Shown here piece after piece: positions 8,050 through 16,465 of a stretch of DNA of 44,838 bases. The notes below the pieces were generated by a model. It was not told the DNA's origin and ran no database searches. It saw nothing but the letters and a program-made list of their open reading frames with translations. The first letter of the stretch is position 1; each line of letters starts with the position of its first letter. Source of the DNA: a virus; IMG/VR virus record IMGVR_UViG_3300023087_000852, positions 1 through 44,838 of that record; one strand, written 5' to 3'. The position numbers were made by a program, and so were the translations under genes.

Positions 8050-8640
8050 ATGAATTATAACAAGGATCGCAAGATCCTAGCAGATGTTGATGGTGTTTTT
8101 CTTAATTGGGAAGAAGCATTTGAACGTTGGATGTCTGCACGAGGATATGAAATTGCAGCACCAGCCCAATATAAAATGTCAATCAAATATGGTATTGAAC
8201 AACACACTGCTGATCATCTAGTAGGAATTTTTAATAACAGTGCATGGATTGGATATTTAAATCCTTTGCGTGATGCTGTAGATTGGGTACATAAACTAGT
8301 ATCAGAAGGTTGGCATTTTGAATGTATCACTAGTTTGTCAGATGATCCTTATGCTGCACGATTACGAGAAATGAACTTAGAACATTGGTTTGGCAGAGGC
8401 GCAATGCGTAGAGTGCAATGTATAGCAACTGGTGCAGACAAAGATGAGTATTTAAAAGCCTATGAACATAGTCATTGGTGGATTGAAGATAAGCCTGAAA
8501 ATGCAATGGCAGGACTTTATGCAGGCCACAAGCCTATTTTGATACAACACGACTATAATCTAGACTTTGTCGAAGCAGATGTGACTGTGGTTGAAAACTG
8601 GCAGCAAATTTATAATCTTATTACTAACAGCGAGGAATAA
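8050..8640 (+). CDS. HAD-type 5'(3')-deoxyribonucleotidase-like phosphatase
   Basis: A 196-residue HAD-superfamily hydrolase. The nucleophile motif is ILADVDGV (Asp12, Asp14), the middle has TSLSDD at the motif II position (about residues 94-99), and WWIEDKPENA near residue 142 supplies the metal-binding acidic motif. The layout matches the NT5C/nucleotidase group, which dephosphorylates nucleoside monophosphates; substrate is not readable. It is the first gene behind the sigma70-like promoter at 7993 and sits with exonuclease, clamp-loader and ThyX genes, which fits a role in recycling nucleotides from degraded host DNA. Confidence 0.65.
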   Translation: MNYNKDRKILADVDGVFLNWEEAFERWMSARGYEIAAPAQYKMSIKYGIEQHTADHLVGIFNNSAWIGYLNPLRDAVDWVHKLVSEGWHFECITSLSDDPYAARLREMNLEHWFGRGAMRRVQCIATGADKDEYLKAYEHSHWWIEDKPENAMAGLYAGHKPILIQHDYNLDFVEADVTVVENWQQIYNLITNSEE

Positions 8641-8641
8641 A

Positions 8642-9163
8642 ATGATCCATGCAATGATCGACTTAGAAACACTGCACACTACACCTCAAGCAGCAGTCCT
8701 TACAGTCGGGGGTGTAAAGTTCGATCCAAAAAGCAATAGCGAACCTTATGGAGAGTTTTACTATAAACTAGATTTAGATACGCAAGATCGTGCAGTAAGC
8801 GATGATACAATCGCATGGTGGGGACAACAAGATCCTAAAGTACAAGAAGAAGCGTTCGGTGCAGAAGGGCGTGAACATGTTGACGTATTCTTAGACAGTT
8901 TGCCCAAATGGATGGTAGGTGTTGATGTGCTTTGGGGTCATGGTTATGGCTTTGACATTACTATTATTGAAGATATGTTACGACAGCGTGGCAAGCCTAT
9001 TCCATGGCAATTTTGGCAAGTGCGTGACAGCAGAACATTGTTTGCTTGTTGTAAAGTAGATCCACGCAAAGCAATGCAAAGTGATTTACACAATGCACTT
9101 GCAGATGCATATTTTCAAGCAAAAGGTGTGCAAATGGCATACAAGGAACTTGGACTATGTTAA
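8642..9163 (+). CDS. DEDDh 3'-5' exonuclease (DexA/Rv2179c-like)
   Basis: A 173-residue exonuclease of the DnaQ fold. The first motif is MIDLETL near the N-terminus (Asp and Glu), the second is in GHGYGFDITII (about residues 100-110), and the third is HNALADA near residue 150, the classic HxAxxD of DEDDh enzymes. The block IAWWGQQDPKVQEEAF is typical of the Rv2179c/DexA-like group. T4 DexA is a related 3'-5' exonuclease of single-stranded DNA. I chose the ATG directly after the upstream stop over an in-frame upstream TTG/ATG extension that would overlap that gene. The next gene overlaps it by 7 bases. Confidence 0.75.
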   Translation: MIHAMIDLETLHTTPQAAVLTVGGVKFDPKSNSEPYGEFYYKLDLDTQDRAVSDDTIAWWGQQDPKVQEEAFGAEGREHVDVFLDSLPKWMVGVDVLWGHGYGFDITIIEDMLRQRGKPIPWQFWQVRDSRTLFACCKVDPRKAMQSDLHNALADAYFQAKGVQMAYKELGLC

Positions 9164-9951
9164 GATTAGGAATCATTGGTAGCAGTTATAGTAGCGGAAG
9201 TCATAAAATTACAAATCCGTTACTAGACAATGTTGGAGAGCATTGTCAGCCTATCGATAAATGGTTTGAAAAACATGCAGATGTAGAAGTGCATAACTTT
9301 GCTATACCAGGAAGAGGCAGCGAAGAATATCACAAATCGATTATACGAGCAGCCAAACTTGGTATTGATACAGTTGTGCTTGAAATGTGTAGTGACCGTA
9401 GTCAAATTATATCAAGAATGCCAGATAATGAAGACGTTTATGATGACTTGTTGAAATATGATTGTTTAGATACAGAAGATCTATACAAGATTGCAACCGA
9501 TCCTCATGAACTAAGGAAAATTACAAAAAGCATTGCATGTTATAGAGATCCATCAGAAACAGATCCTGTTTGGGATATAACTATACCTGGTATTAAAAAA
9601 GATTGGCTAATGCCTTATGTTAAATTCAAAGTTATGGAAGACATGCATAGTTGGAACTTTTGGACACTAGAAAAAATATATTGGACATTAGAACTAGCAG
9701 AGCAGTTAGATATTAATGTTTTGCTTTGGGAGTACAGAAGGCTGAAAGATACATCTCTTAAAGAAAGTTTAGGAGGAATGGAATCTGCACATTATTTAGA
9801 TATTCCACAAGGAGCACAAGAATATTACATAAGAGAATATGGTAATAAAGCTTTAAGTGATGGCGACCATTTGTCTGATGAATGTTACGAACATCTTGTA
9901 AAAGAATGGTTGATACCTGGATTGGAAGACGCAGGATGGTTAACAAAATGA
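9157..9951 (+). CDS. SGNH-hydrolase-like protein
   Basis: A 264-residue protein with GDSL/SGNH-type blocks: block I GIIGSSYSSGS (Ser near residue 9-10), block II GRGSEEY (residues 52-58) and block V DGDHLSDE with the catalytic-type Asp-x-His near residue 235-242. SGNH enzymes are esterases or acyl hydrolases. Two further proteins of the same kind occur in this window (12218, 18767) and all are small cytoplasmic-looking proteins without signal peptides. Their substrate in phage is unknown; removing acyl groups from glycans or acting as a modified ligase/transferase are possibilities. Confidence 0.55.
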   Translation: MLRLGIIGSSYSSGSHKITNPLLDNVGEHCQPIDKWFEKHADVEVHNFAIPGRGSEEYHKSIIRAAKLGIDTVVLEMCSDRSQIISRMPDNEDVYDDLLKYDCLDTEDLYKIATDPHELRKITKSIACYRDPSETDPVWDITIPGIKKDWLMPYVKFKVMEDMHSWNFWTLEKIYWTLELAEQLDINVLLWEYRRLKDTSLKESLGGMESAHYLDIPQGAQEYYIREYGNKALSDGDHLSDECYEHLVKEWLIPGLEDAGWLTK

Positions 9952-10130
9952 AAGTTATAATGTTTGATCCACCTAGCGGTTGGCGCTACGGCTTTCCTAA
10001 ACCTATTCCGAAAAAGTGTATAGGCAATGATATGGAATTTAGAAAATACTTGACAGAAAATGGATATCCAGATAGTATGTTAGATGTAGCAAGTAAGTAT
10101 AGTCGCTATTGGGAACAGGAAGAAGAATGA
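9948..10130 (+). CDS. small conserved T4-like protein
   Basis: A 60-residue product starting at the ATG of ATGA that overlaps the upstream stop, and ending in an ATGA overlap with gp44. It begins MKVIMFDPPSGWRYGFPKPI, a pattern I recall from small proteins near the replication genes of marine T4-like phages, and ends in an acidic EQEEE tail. No function is known to me. Tight coupling to gp44 suggests co-expression with the clamp loader. Confidence 0.55.
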   Translation: MKVIMFDPPSGWRYGFPKPIPKKCIGNDMEFRKYLTENGYPDSMLDVASKYSRYWEQEEE

Positions 10131-11041
10131 AAGAACTATGGGTAGAGAAGTATCGTCCAAACACAGTGGACGGTTATGTATTTAGAGATGACGCACAAAG
10201 AAACCAAGTTAAAACATGGATCAAAGATAAAACTATTCCGCATTTGCTTTTTAGTGGCAATGCTGGCATTGGTAAAACTACTCTTGCTAAATTACTTTTT
10301 AATGAACTTGATGTAAATCCATTAGACATATTAGAAATCAACGCAAGTCGCACAAACTCAGTAGATGATGTGCGAGACAAGATTGTTGCGTTTGTGCAAA
10401 TGATTCCATTTGGTGACTTCAAGGTTGTGTTACTAGATGAGGCTGATTACTTGTCGCCAAACGCACAAGCAGCATTACGTGGCGTTATGGAAGAATATCA
10501 TACAACTGCACGTTTTATTCTTACTTGTAATTATCCAAATAGGATCATTCCAGCAATACATAGTAGATGTCAAGGTTTTCATATTGCAAAAATTGATCAA
10601 ACTGAGTTTACAGCAAGAGTTGCCCAAATTCTAATTACTGAAGGCGTAACTCCAGACTTGGATACACTTGATACATATGTAAAAGCAACATATCCAGACT
10701 TGCGCAAATGTATCAACATGGTGCAAATGAATAGTGTAGACGGTAAACTTGTTTCACCAACAGAAGGTGACTCAGGTGAAGCAGACTGGAAACTGGATAT
10801 GGTAGAACTGTTCAAAGCAGGTAAGATTCAAGATGCACGTAAATTATTATGTGGTACTGTGCGAGCAGAAGAAATGGAAGAAATCTATCGTTGGCTTTAT
10901 GACAATATAGAATTGTTCGGAGATGAGGAACAACAAGACAAAGCAGTGCTAATTATTAAGCAAGGTTTAGTAGATCATACGCTAGTTGTTGATCCAGAAA
11001 TTAACCTTGCAGCAACATTAATCAGATTAGGATCATTATGA
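10127..11041 (+). CDS. 44: sliding clamp loader ATPase gp44
   Basis: A 304-residue AAA+ clamp-loader large subunit (T4 gp44 is 319). Walker A is GNAGIGKT at residues 44-51, Walker B VVLLDEAD at 100-107, and the clamp-loader SRC arginine-finger motif is at 146-148 in IHSRCQG. The N-terminus [12 protein letters not shown] is diagnostic of RFC-type loaders. It uses ATP to open the sliding clamp and load it at primer-template junctions for gp43. I chose the ATG in the ATGA overlap, since an upstream TTG extension would run deep into the previous gene. gp62 is not seen in this window. Confidence 0.92.
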   Translation: MKELWVEKYRPNTVDGYVFRDDAQRNQVKTWIKDKTIPHLLFSGNAGIGKTTLAKLLFNELDVNPLDILEINASRTNSVDDVRDKIVAFVQMIPFGDFKVVLLDEADYLSPNAQAALRGVMEEYHTTARFILTCNYPNRIIPAIHSRCQGFHIAKIDQTEFTARVAQILITEGVTPDLDTLDTYVKATYPDLRKCINMVQMNSVDGKLVSPTEGDSGEADWKLDMVELFKAGKIQDARKLLCGTVRAEEMEEIYRWLYDNIELFGDEEQQDKAVLIIKQGLVDHTLVVDPEINLAATLIRLGSL

Positions 11042-11379
11042 CTTATATTGTAAATGACGCCTGTATTAGGTGTAAACACATGGATTGTGTAGAAGTGTGT
11101 CCTGTGGATTGTTTTTATGAAGGTGAGAACATGTTGGTTATTCACCCTGATGAATGCATTGACTGTGGTGTATGCGAACCAGAGTGTCCTGCTGATGCAA
11201 TTTTACCAGACACAGTAGAGGGCACAGAACAGTGGGTAGACTTCAATAGAAAATGGAGTGAAGTGTGGCCAAATATTACAGAAATGCGTCCAGAAGATGT
11301 TCCATCAGATGCAAAGGAATGGGAAGGCGTAGAAAATAAAATGCAATATTTTTCAGAGGAGCCCGGCCGTGGTGACTAA
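11038..11379 (+). CDS. fdxA: FdxA-type 7Fe ferredoxin
   Basis: A full-length 113-residue ferredoxin of the [3Fe-4S][4Fe-4S] class. Cysteines are at 9, 12, 17, 21, 25 and 40, 43, 46, 50, in the spacing of bacterial Fdx[21 protein letters not shown] and [14 protein letters not shown] are nearly canonical. The C-terminal extension ([16 protein letters not shown]) is the one seen in alphaproteobacterial FdxA. It is a soluble one-electron carrier. The gene sits between gp44 and thyX with a 4-base overlap, so it is expressed with replication and thymidylate genes. An electron-donor role for a phage reductase, radical SAM enzyme or host pathway is inferred. Confidence 0.9.
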   Translation: MTYIVNDACIRCKHMDCVEVCPVDCFYEGENMLVIHPDECIDCGVCEPECPADAILPDTVEGTEQWVDFNRKWSEVWPNITEMRPEDVPSDAKEWEGVENKMQYFSEEPGRGD

Positions 11380-11554
11380 AAATAAAAAACTGATAAATGA
11401 TATTGTACGTATAAACGTACTAGAAGAAGAAATAGAATATTACAAAACATTACTACAACCCCATGACACAGGACACATTAACACAACAATAAGTTTCTTG
11501 AGTCAAAGACTTTCTAATTTAAAAGGAGAAATAACGGGATGGCCGTTCGCTTAG
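11369..11554 (+). CDS. small conserved coiled-coil protein
   Basis: A 61-residue product beginning at GTG (11369, or the next codon GTG at 11372) with a GAGGAG ribosome site inside the end of fdxA. It contains a helical segment ([18 protein letters not shown]) and the block [15 protein letters not shown] followed by QRL, which I recall from short proteins upstream of thyX in marine T4-like phages. Function unknown. It overlaps thyX by 16 bases. Confidence 0.5.
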   Translation: MVTKNKKLINDIVRINVLEEEIEYYKTLLQPHDTGHINTTISFLSQRLSNLKGEITGWPFA

Positions 11555-12234
11555 TAAGTTACACTAAACCAACAGAAGAATTTGTAAACGAAGGCATTGC
11601 TGACAATGATTTATTAGATCTTGTAGCATTTTGTGCAAGGGTTTCAAATCCTGCTAATCAAATGAATTCAGAAACAAGTGAAAAACTTGTAAAATATCTT
11701 ATTAAACATGCACACTGGAGCCCGCTCGAAATGGTAAACGTGTGTATGGAGATTGATACTACACGTGATATTGCACATCAAATTGTGCGTCATCGTAGTT
11801 TTGCATTCCAAGAGTTCTCACAACGTTATGCCGAGCCGGGTGAAATGGGCGAGATTTTTATTACAAGTGAAGCCCGTTTACAGGATCATAAAAATAGGCA
11901 AAACTCTATTGAAATCGATCTAGGGCAAGAAGGTGCTGCTGAACTTGTTACAAAATGGGAAGAACTACAGCAAGATGTTTGTTTTACAGCAGGTAAAGCA
12001 TATGACTGGGCAATTAAACAAGGTATTGCTAAAGAAGTTGCTCGCAAAGTGTTGCCAGAAGGACTTACCAAAACACGTTTATATATGAACGGTACTTTAC
12101 GTAGTTGGGTACACTACATTGAATTACGTGGTGCAAATGGTACACAAAAAGAACACATGGATATTGCACATGAATGTGCAAAAGTTATAGCAGAAATTTT
12201 TCCACTAGCAGTAACATATGGCGAAGAGAATTAA
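11539..12234 (+). CDS. thyX: flavin-dependent thymidylate synthase ThyX
   Basis: A 231-residue ThyX. The signature motif RHRSFAFQEFSQRY is at residues 84-97, matching RHRxxSxxxxSxRY, and the C-terminal LPEGLTKTRLYMNG / LRSWVHYIELR block carries the dUMP-binding residues. It converts dUMP to dTMP using methylenetetrahydrofolate, FAD and NADPH. It provides thymidylate for replication of AT-rich phage DNA and stands in the same operon as gp44 and an exonuclease. Its end overlaps the next gene by 17 bases. Confidence 0.95.
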   Translation: MAVRLVSYTKPTEEFVNEGIADNDLLDLVAFCARVSNPANQMNSETSEKLVKYLIKHAHWSPLEMVNVCMEIDTTRDIAHQIVRHRSFAFQEFSQRYAEPGEMGEIFITSEARLQDHKNRQNSIEIDLGQEGAAELVTKWEELQQDVCFTAGKAYDWAIKQGIAKEVARKVLPEGLTKTRLYMNGTLRSWVHYIELRGANGTQKEHMDIAHECAKVIAEIFPLAVTYGEEN

Positions 12235-13081
12235 GTTATACAAAAATAAACCAGAAAGACTTTTTGTATTTGGTTGTAGTTTCACAGAATACTGCTGGAT
12301 GACTTGGGCAAATATTCTTGCCCTAGACCTACAAGTTCCTTTTTATAATTATGCTGCATCCGGAGCTGGCAATAGATTTATTGCCACTAGAGTTGGTATG
12401 GCCGATGTAAAACATAAATTTACAAAAAATGATTTAGTAATAGTGTGTTGGACTAATGTTGCAAGAATAGATAGATATGATTCAACAGAAGATAGGTGGC
12501 ATTTAAATGGTAATATTTTTAACAACGAAAATTACAGTCGCAAATATTTGAAGAAAATTGATCAAACAGATTTATTACTACGTGACATGGCATATATTCA
12601 ACCTGTTCATGAAATGTTAAAGTTAAAAACAAATGTACATTTTTTGCAAATGTTAGATTTGTCTAGATGGTTTGATCAACAGCATGAAACAGCACATCTT
12701 GGAATGGACCAAAGACTTAAAGTCGATAATAAATTTCTTAGATTTTATAAACCAGCATTACAAGAGATGAGAAAAAGTTTTTACGATACATTGTGGAGAG
12801 ATAATCTTACTTGGAAAGTGAATTGGAATAAAAAACATATTCATGATTTATTTTGGGATACTCACCCTTTGCCTGGTGAGCATTATAAATTTTTAACAGA
12901 AACTTTTGACTACCAAATGAAAGAAACCACAAAAGAATATGTAAAAGGCGTGCATGATAAAACCATAGGACTGGTAAAAAAGTATATGGATATAGATCCA
13001 GGAAAAATAAATCAAAATTTACATTGGCATCAAAATGAAATAATTGGGCCGAAAGGACAAAGGGCGGGTGAAATAATATAA
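12218..13081 (+). CDS. SGNH-hydrolase-like protein (GCSFT type)
   Basis: A 287-residue protein with block I FVFGCSFTEYCW (Ser near residue 21), block II NYAASGAGNRF (residues about 43-53) and a late WDTHPLPGEHYKF segment with the Asp-x-His of block V near residue 213. This is the GCSFT-type SGNH family common in marine phages and in polysaccharide loci. It is probably cytoplasmic, as no signal peptide is seen. Compared with the paralogue at 18767 it shares the block order but little else. Substrate unknown; an acyl-ester or glycan target is inferred. Confidence 0.55.
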   Translation: MAKRIKLYKNKPERLFVFGCSFTEYCWMTWANILALDLQVPFYNYAASGAGNRFIATRVGMADVKHKFTKNDLVIVCWTNVARIDRYDSTEDRWHLNGNIFNNENYSRKYLKKIDQTDLLLRDMAYIQPVHEMLKLKTNVHFLQMLDLSRWFDQQHETAHLGMDQRLKVDNKFLRFYKPALQEMRKSFYDTLWRDNLTWKVNWNKKHIHDLFWDTHPLPGEHYKFLTETFDYQMKETTKEYVKGVHDKTIGLVKKYMDIDPGKINQNLHWHQNEIIGPKGQRAGEII

Positions 13082-13353
13082 TGCCAGCAACAATTGAAGT
13101 AGACATAGAGTGGAATGAATACTACGCATGGTGGCCTGTACGCAGTAGTTGGAGTAAAAAACGTATATGGTTTAAAAAGTATCACGTTGGTGAAATTTAT
13201 TATGACGCAATGGGTCGACCGCCAATCAAAGAGAAAAGTTGGAAACTCATTTATACTGAAAATGAGTATCTAATGTACTTGTTAAAACAAGACGAAAATA
13301 AGTACCAGCACCCCTTAGGAGCACCTGTATTTAAAAGTGTAAGGGCTCAATAG
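13081..13353 (+). CDS. small hypothetical protein, Trp/Tyr-rich
   Basis: A 90-residue protein rich in Trp, Tyr and Lys with the block EYYAWWPVRSSW then KKRIWFKKYHVGEIYY in its first half. I recognise similar short proteins in T4-like phages without a function. It starts one base before the end of the SGNH gene (TAATG) and its TAG stop lies in the loop of the terminator hairpin at 13339-13360, so it is the last gene of this operon. Confidence 0.5.
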   Translation: MPATIEVDIEWNEYYAWWPVRSSWSKKRIWFKKYHVGEIYYDAMGRPPIKEKSWKLIYTENEYLMYLLKQDENKYQHPLGAPVFKSVRAQ

Positions 13354-13360
13354 CCCTTAC
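13339..13360. terminator. bidirectional hairpin terminator
   Basis: GTAAGGGCT (13339-13347) pairs perfectly with AGCCCTTAC (13352-13360) around a CAAT loop. The stop codon of the plus-strand gene lies in the loop, and phoH ends 8 bases beyond on the other strand. The minus-strand copy is followed by ACACTTTT, so it fits a terminator for phoH as well as for the convergent operon. Confidence 0.7.
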
Positions 13361-13367
13361 TGAATGT

Positions 13368-14090
13368 TTAGACTTCGCCGTATACTTGTAAAACTTCTTT
13401 TACCGCTTGATGCCGTTCGATGTCCTTGCTGACAAAATTTACAATGTCTATCCTATGACTGTTATGCTTGGATAGTAATTTAGTAAATTCAATTAATCCA
13501 TTTTCTTTTAACCTATCTGCTTGATTAAGATCTCCAGTTACCACCATTTTGCTACCAGTACCAATTCTTGTTAGTAGCATTTTCATCTGGTTTGGGGTTG
13601 CGTTTTGCATTTCATCAGCAATGATGAAACTGTCCTTGAAAGTTCTACCACGCATATATGCTAATGGAGAAATTTCAATCACACCTTCTGCAATCATGCC
13701 TTCGATCTCGTTAGCATAAAAATAGTCTCTAAATACATCAAAAATAGGTCTTGTCCAAGGTGCCATTTTTTGTTCTAGTGTACCTGGTAAGAATCCAATA
13801 TCTTCATCTGCACTTACTGCTGGACGAGTAACAATAATTTTTTCTACTTCTCCTTCAAGAAATTTCTTAACTGCTACTTGACAAGCAAGTAGAGTTTTAC
13901 CTGTACCTGCAGGTCCAATACCAAATACAATACTCTTATCAGAGTCAAGTAGTTTGATAACGTAATTTTCTTGATTGTAATTTCTAGGTAGAATATTTAC
14001 TGTTTTTTGTTTTTTTGGAAGGAATGAATTAAGTTTTACAATATTATTGCCGTTTGAAATGTTGTGCCGTTTGGCCCTTTTAGCACCCAT
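13368..14090 (-). CDS. phoH: PhoH-like ATPase
   Basis: A 240-residue P-loop ATPase of the PhoH family, the only minus-strand gene here. Walker A is GPAGTGKT at residues 59-66; Walker B is IIADEMQN at 156-163, followed by QMKMLLTRIG and TGDLNQ, the family's conserved C-terminal blocks. Bacterial PhoH proteins are RNA-associated ATPases; the role in phages is unsettled. I chose the ATG at 14090, preceded by a perfect AAGGAGG ribosome site; a longer frame from TTG at 14147 lacks one. A hairpin (GCAGG/CCTGC at 14128-14145) lies in its leader, and a late-type octamer is 60 bases upstream. Confidence 0.92.
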   Translation of the reverse strand: MGAKRAKRHNISNGNNIVKLNSFLPKKQKTVNILPRNYNQENYVIKLLDSDKSIVFGIGPAGTGKTLLACQVAVKKFLEGEVEKIIVTRPAVSADEDIGFLPGTLEQKMAPWTRPIFDVFRDYFYANEIEGMIAEGVIEISPLAYMRGRTFKDSFIIADEMQNATPNQMKMLLTRIGTGSKMVVTGDLNQADRLKENGLIEFTKLLSKHNSHRIDIVNFVSKDIERHQAVKEVLQVYGEV

Positions 14091-14150
14091 GTAGTCCTCC
14101 TTGTATGGATAATGGGAATGTTCCAACGCAGGAAGCATTCCCTGCAACAG

Positions 14151-14158
14151 TATTTAAC
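14151..14158 (-). promoter_or_regulatory. possible late promoter for phoH (GTTAAATA)
   Basis: Read on the minus strand the octamer is GTTAAATA, 60 bases upstream of the phoH ATG. It stands back to back with the plus-strand octamer at 14178, giving a divergent promoter region of about 120 bases. Confidence 0.45.
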
Positions 14159-14177
14159 CTTTTGACAATCGAAATCG

Positions 14178-14185
14178 ACTAAATA
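14178..14185 (+). promoter_or_regulatory. late promoter octamer (ACTAAATA), possible sigma70 overlap
   Basis: ACTAAATA lies 25 bases before the ATG at 14211, which has an AAAAAAGGA ribosome site. A TTGACA at 14162-14167 and a TACTAT at 14184-14189, 16 bases apart, overlap it and could also act as a sigma70-type promoter. Confidence 0.5.
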
Positions 14186-14210
14186 CTATTAACAAAAAAG
14201 GATTTTTTTA

Positions 14211-14744
14211 ATGGCCAATATCCTAGATGAAATTGATGTAATTAAGAACATTGAAAACATGTACGAAAGTAACACAGCATTCAATGTGCTAAAAGACTTT
14301 GAGCGTATTATAGACGAACTAGATCTATATGTTTACAAAAATTGGAGCGACGGTGAACTTGCTGAAGGACCTAATATTGACAGGCATTGGGTGACTGCAA
14401 AGTTTATGTGGCCAAGAGAAACAATGCCAGATCCAATGGGTGCAAAGAGACTTCTTGATTATGATTGCAAAGTTAACTATCAAAAAATGTCTTTGCTAAA
14501 ACCACGCAAAGTTACAAAGAAAGAAGATTTACGTCCTGGCACAAAATTTGGTAAATTAGATAGAAACCCTATTTGGGTTGTAGAGATTGCAGTACCTAAA
14601 AAAATGTTAATGGATTTTTATGCTGCAAGTGCTGAAAATTTAGAACCAGAAGCACAACCAGATGAACAATTACAGCAACAACAAGCACAAGTACAACAAG
14701 CCGCAGCACCTGCGCCAGATGAGACATTGGATACAGAAGTATGA
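14211..14744 (+). CDS. conserved T4-like protein, possible virion or assembly protein
   Basis: A 177-residue protein with conserved blocks I recall from marine T4-like phages: FNVLKDFERIIDELDLYVYK (about residues 23-42), NWSDGELAEGPNIDRHWV, KFMWPRETMPDPMGAKRLLD and GKLDRNPIWVVEI. The C-terminal 30 residues are a Gln/Ala/Pro-rich low-complexity tail. No catalytic motif is visible. It is read from a late-type promoter and overlaps the next gene by 4 bases, so the two may act together. The function is not known to me. Confidence 0.6.
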   Translation: MANILDEIDVIKNIENMYESNTAFNVLKDFERIIDELDLYVYKNWSDGELAEGPNIDRHWVTAKFMWPRETMPDPMGAKRLLDYDCKVNYQKMSLLKPRKVTKKEDLRPGTKFGKLDRNPIWVVEIAVPKKMLMDFYAASAENLEPEAQPDEQLQQQQAQVQQAAAPAPDETLDTEV

Positions 14745-15457
14745 CATTAGAAGCAAATGATTTAAAAGATATGATTTATCCAGTATTTGAAGTAGATGCT
14801 TACAAAAGTAAAATGGGCAGTGATTCGGAGATCGTTGTAGTAAGTTTTTCAGTAAATGAAAAAGCAATCGGTGAAGACTTAGTTAATTTTATTGAAAAAG
14901 GTTACGGCTTTGTATTAGATGCAGATGTTACAGCAGGCGAGCAAAGCGACGGAATGTACAGAGTATATGTAGAGATGGAAAGAAACTCAGATGTACCTGA
15001 ACAGATTGTTGAGATGCTAGATGGTGTAGGCAAACTTACAGGAACAAATTTTAGATATAGATACTACAAAGGATTTCAAAGCGAGCCTGCAACACTAGAA
15101 AGTTTGGCAGCAACTATTCCAGCAGATAATGAAGCATACGAAGCAACTGTTAATGAAGCAAATATGAATAATTTTAAAAACTTTTTTAACAAAAGTTATT
15201 TAGAAGAATGTGACTTAGATGAATACGAAGATCTAATTCTCAAAAAAGCATATGCAGATCCAATAGGTTTTGCTATCAAAGACTTTGGTCCAAGTCAGCA
15301 AATACAAGAAAGTATTAACGAAAAAGTAAATATGAATGATTATGCAGAAATTTTGTTTTTAACAAAATATATCGGTGATTATAATATTATGAAATATGGA
15401 TCTAAAACTTTAACTTTTGAAAACGAGGGACATACACTAGTAGTAGAAAGATTATAA
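14741..15457 (+). CDS. conserved T4-like hypothetical protein
   Basis: A 238-residue acidic protein. The first 90 residues look like an alpha/beta domain (SEIVVVSFSVNEKAIGEDLV, GYGFVLDADVTAG, YRVYVEMERN), the remainder is helical and acidic with FFNKSYLEECDLDEYED near residues 145-165. It begins in the ATGA overlap with the gene at 14211 and is probably expressed late. It is familiar from marine T4-like genomes by overall pattern only; no function can be read. Confidence 0.55.
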   Translation: MTLEANDLKDMIYPVFEVDAYKSKMGSDSEIVVVSFSVNEKAIGEDLVNFIEKGYGFVLDADVTAGEQSDGMYRVYVEMERNSDVPEQIVEMLDGVGKLTGTNFRYRYYKGFQSEPATLESLAATIPADNEAYEATVNEANMNNFKNFFNKSYLEECDLDEYEDLILKKAYADPIGFAIKDFGPSQQIQESINEKVNMNDYAEILFLTKYIGDYNIMKYGSKTLTFENEGHTLVVERL

Positions 15458-15603
15458 TGACCTATTGTCAAAATTGTGGACATACTGCACATTGTAACAC
15501 TCCCCTCTATCGTGATGAAAAAGATTACGATAATAGAATTTACGCTATAAAAGTCTGTGATTGTTGTCGCTGCAATGATTGCCAGCCAAATAAGGAAAAG
15601 TAA
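15457..15603 (+). CDS. small zinc-finger-like Cys-rich protein
   Basis: A 48-residue frame between two overlaps (TAATG at each end): starts MTYCQNCGHTAHCNTPLYRD and ends with VCDCCRCNDCQPNKEK. It has ten-odd Cys/His ligands: a CxxCGHxxHC knuckle at residues 4-13 and a CDCCRCNDC cluster at 37-45. The exact fit between neighbours and the zinc-knuckle pattern argue it is coding. It resembles the 36-residue protein at 27749, which shares a CxxCGHxxHC motif. Nucleic-acid or protein binding is inferred. Confidence 0.6.
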   Translation: MTYCQNCGHTAHCNTPLYRDEKDYDNRIYAIKVCDCCRCNDCQPNKEK

Positions 15604-16460
15604 TGGGCGCTGAAAATTTTAAATTTGATTTTGAACCGTGGATGGCAGAAGAACTGATCCACCGAGATGACTGGGAAGAATGGTACGAAGCAATGTGTGA
15701 AATTCTTCCTTTATGGGAAGTAGACACTATTGAACGTGTAGCAATGTTTGTTGCTCAATGTGGACACGAAAGTGGCGGCTTTAGAGTGTTAAGCGAAAAC
15801 TTAAATTATAGTGCAAAAGCATTAAACACAATTTTCCCAAAGTATTTTAAAAGAGCAGGAAGAGATGCAAATGATTATCATAGACAGCCTGAAAAGATTG
15901 CTAACGTCATTTATGCAAATCGTATGGATAACGGAAGTCCAGAAAGCGGTGATGGCTGGCGTTTTCGCGGAGGCGGCATACTTCAGCTTACTGGACGTTA
16001 CAACTACACAAAATTTGGTAAAGAAGTAGACATGTCACCAGAAGAAGCAGTCGACTATGTACGCACTAAAAAAGGTGCATTAGATAGTGCTTGCTGGTTT
16101 TGGGATACAAACAACATTAACAAATATTGTGACGATATGGATGTAGTAGGCGCTACAAAACGTATCAACGGTGGTACAATTGGTTTAGACGATCGTAAAA
16201 AACATTATCTACATGCAATGGATGTGTTAGGTGGTGATTTTGAAGAGCCTGAAGAAAAAGAATTAAATCTAAATCAAACTATACGTAAAGGCAGCAGAGG
16301 ACCACTAGTTGCAGAAGTACAAGAAAAACTTGATATTTCTCCAGCAGACGGTATTTTTGGTCCTGGTACAGAGCGCATTATAAAAAAATGGCAAAGTGCA
16401 AATGGACTTGTTGCTGATGGCATAGTAGGACCCAAAACATTGGGAAAATTACTAGGGTAG
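15603..16460 (+). CDS. endolysin: GH19 chitinase-type muramidase with peptidoglycan-binding domain
   Basis: A 285-residue endolysin. The GH19/lysozyme-like catalytic domain spans about residues 30-215: CGHESGGF with the likely catalytic Glu56, FRGGGILQLTGRYNY at 121-135, and a following CWFWD helix. Residues about 222-285 form a PG_binding_1 domain (IRKGSRGPLVAEVQ, DGIFGPGTERII, DGIVGPKTLGKLL). No signal peptide is seen, so it should reach the wall through a holin. It heads the lysis module: spanin-like genes, a lipoprotein peptidase and a lipase follow on the same strand. Confidence 0.9.
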   Translation: MGAENFKFDFEPWMAEELIHRDDWEEWYEAMCEILPLWEVDTIERVAMFVAQCGHESGGFRVLSENLNYSAKALNTIFPKYFKRAGRDANDYHRQPEKIANVIYANRMDNGSPESGDGWRFRGGGILQLTGRYNYTKFGKEVDMSPEEAVDYVRTKKGALDSACWFWDTNNINKYCDDMDVVGATKRINGGTIGLDDRKKHYLHAMDVLGGDFEEPEEKELNLNQTIRKGSRGPLVAEVQEKLDISPADGIFGPGTERIIKKWQSANGLVADGIVGPKTLGKLLG

Positions 16461-16465
16461 GTGGT

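Noticed and set aside
14091-14147. N-terminal extension of PhoH from TTG at 14147
   Set aside because: The ATG at 14090 has a perfect AAGGAGG ribosome site and the extension overlaps the leader hairpin; it is not needed for the domain.
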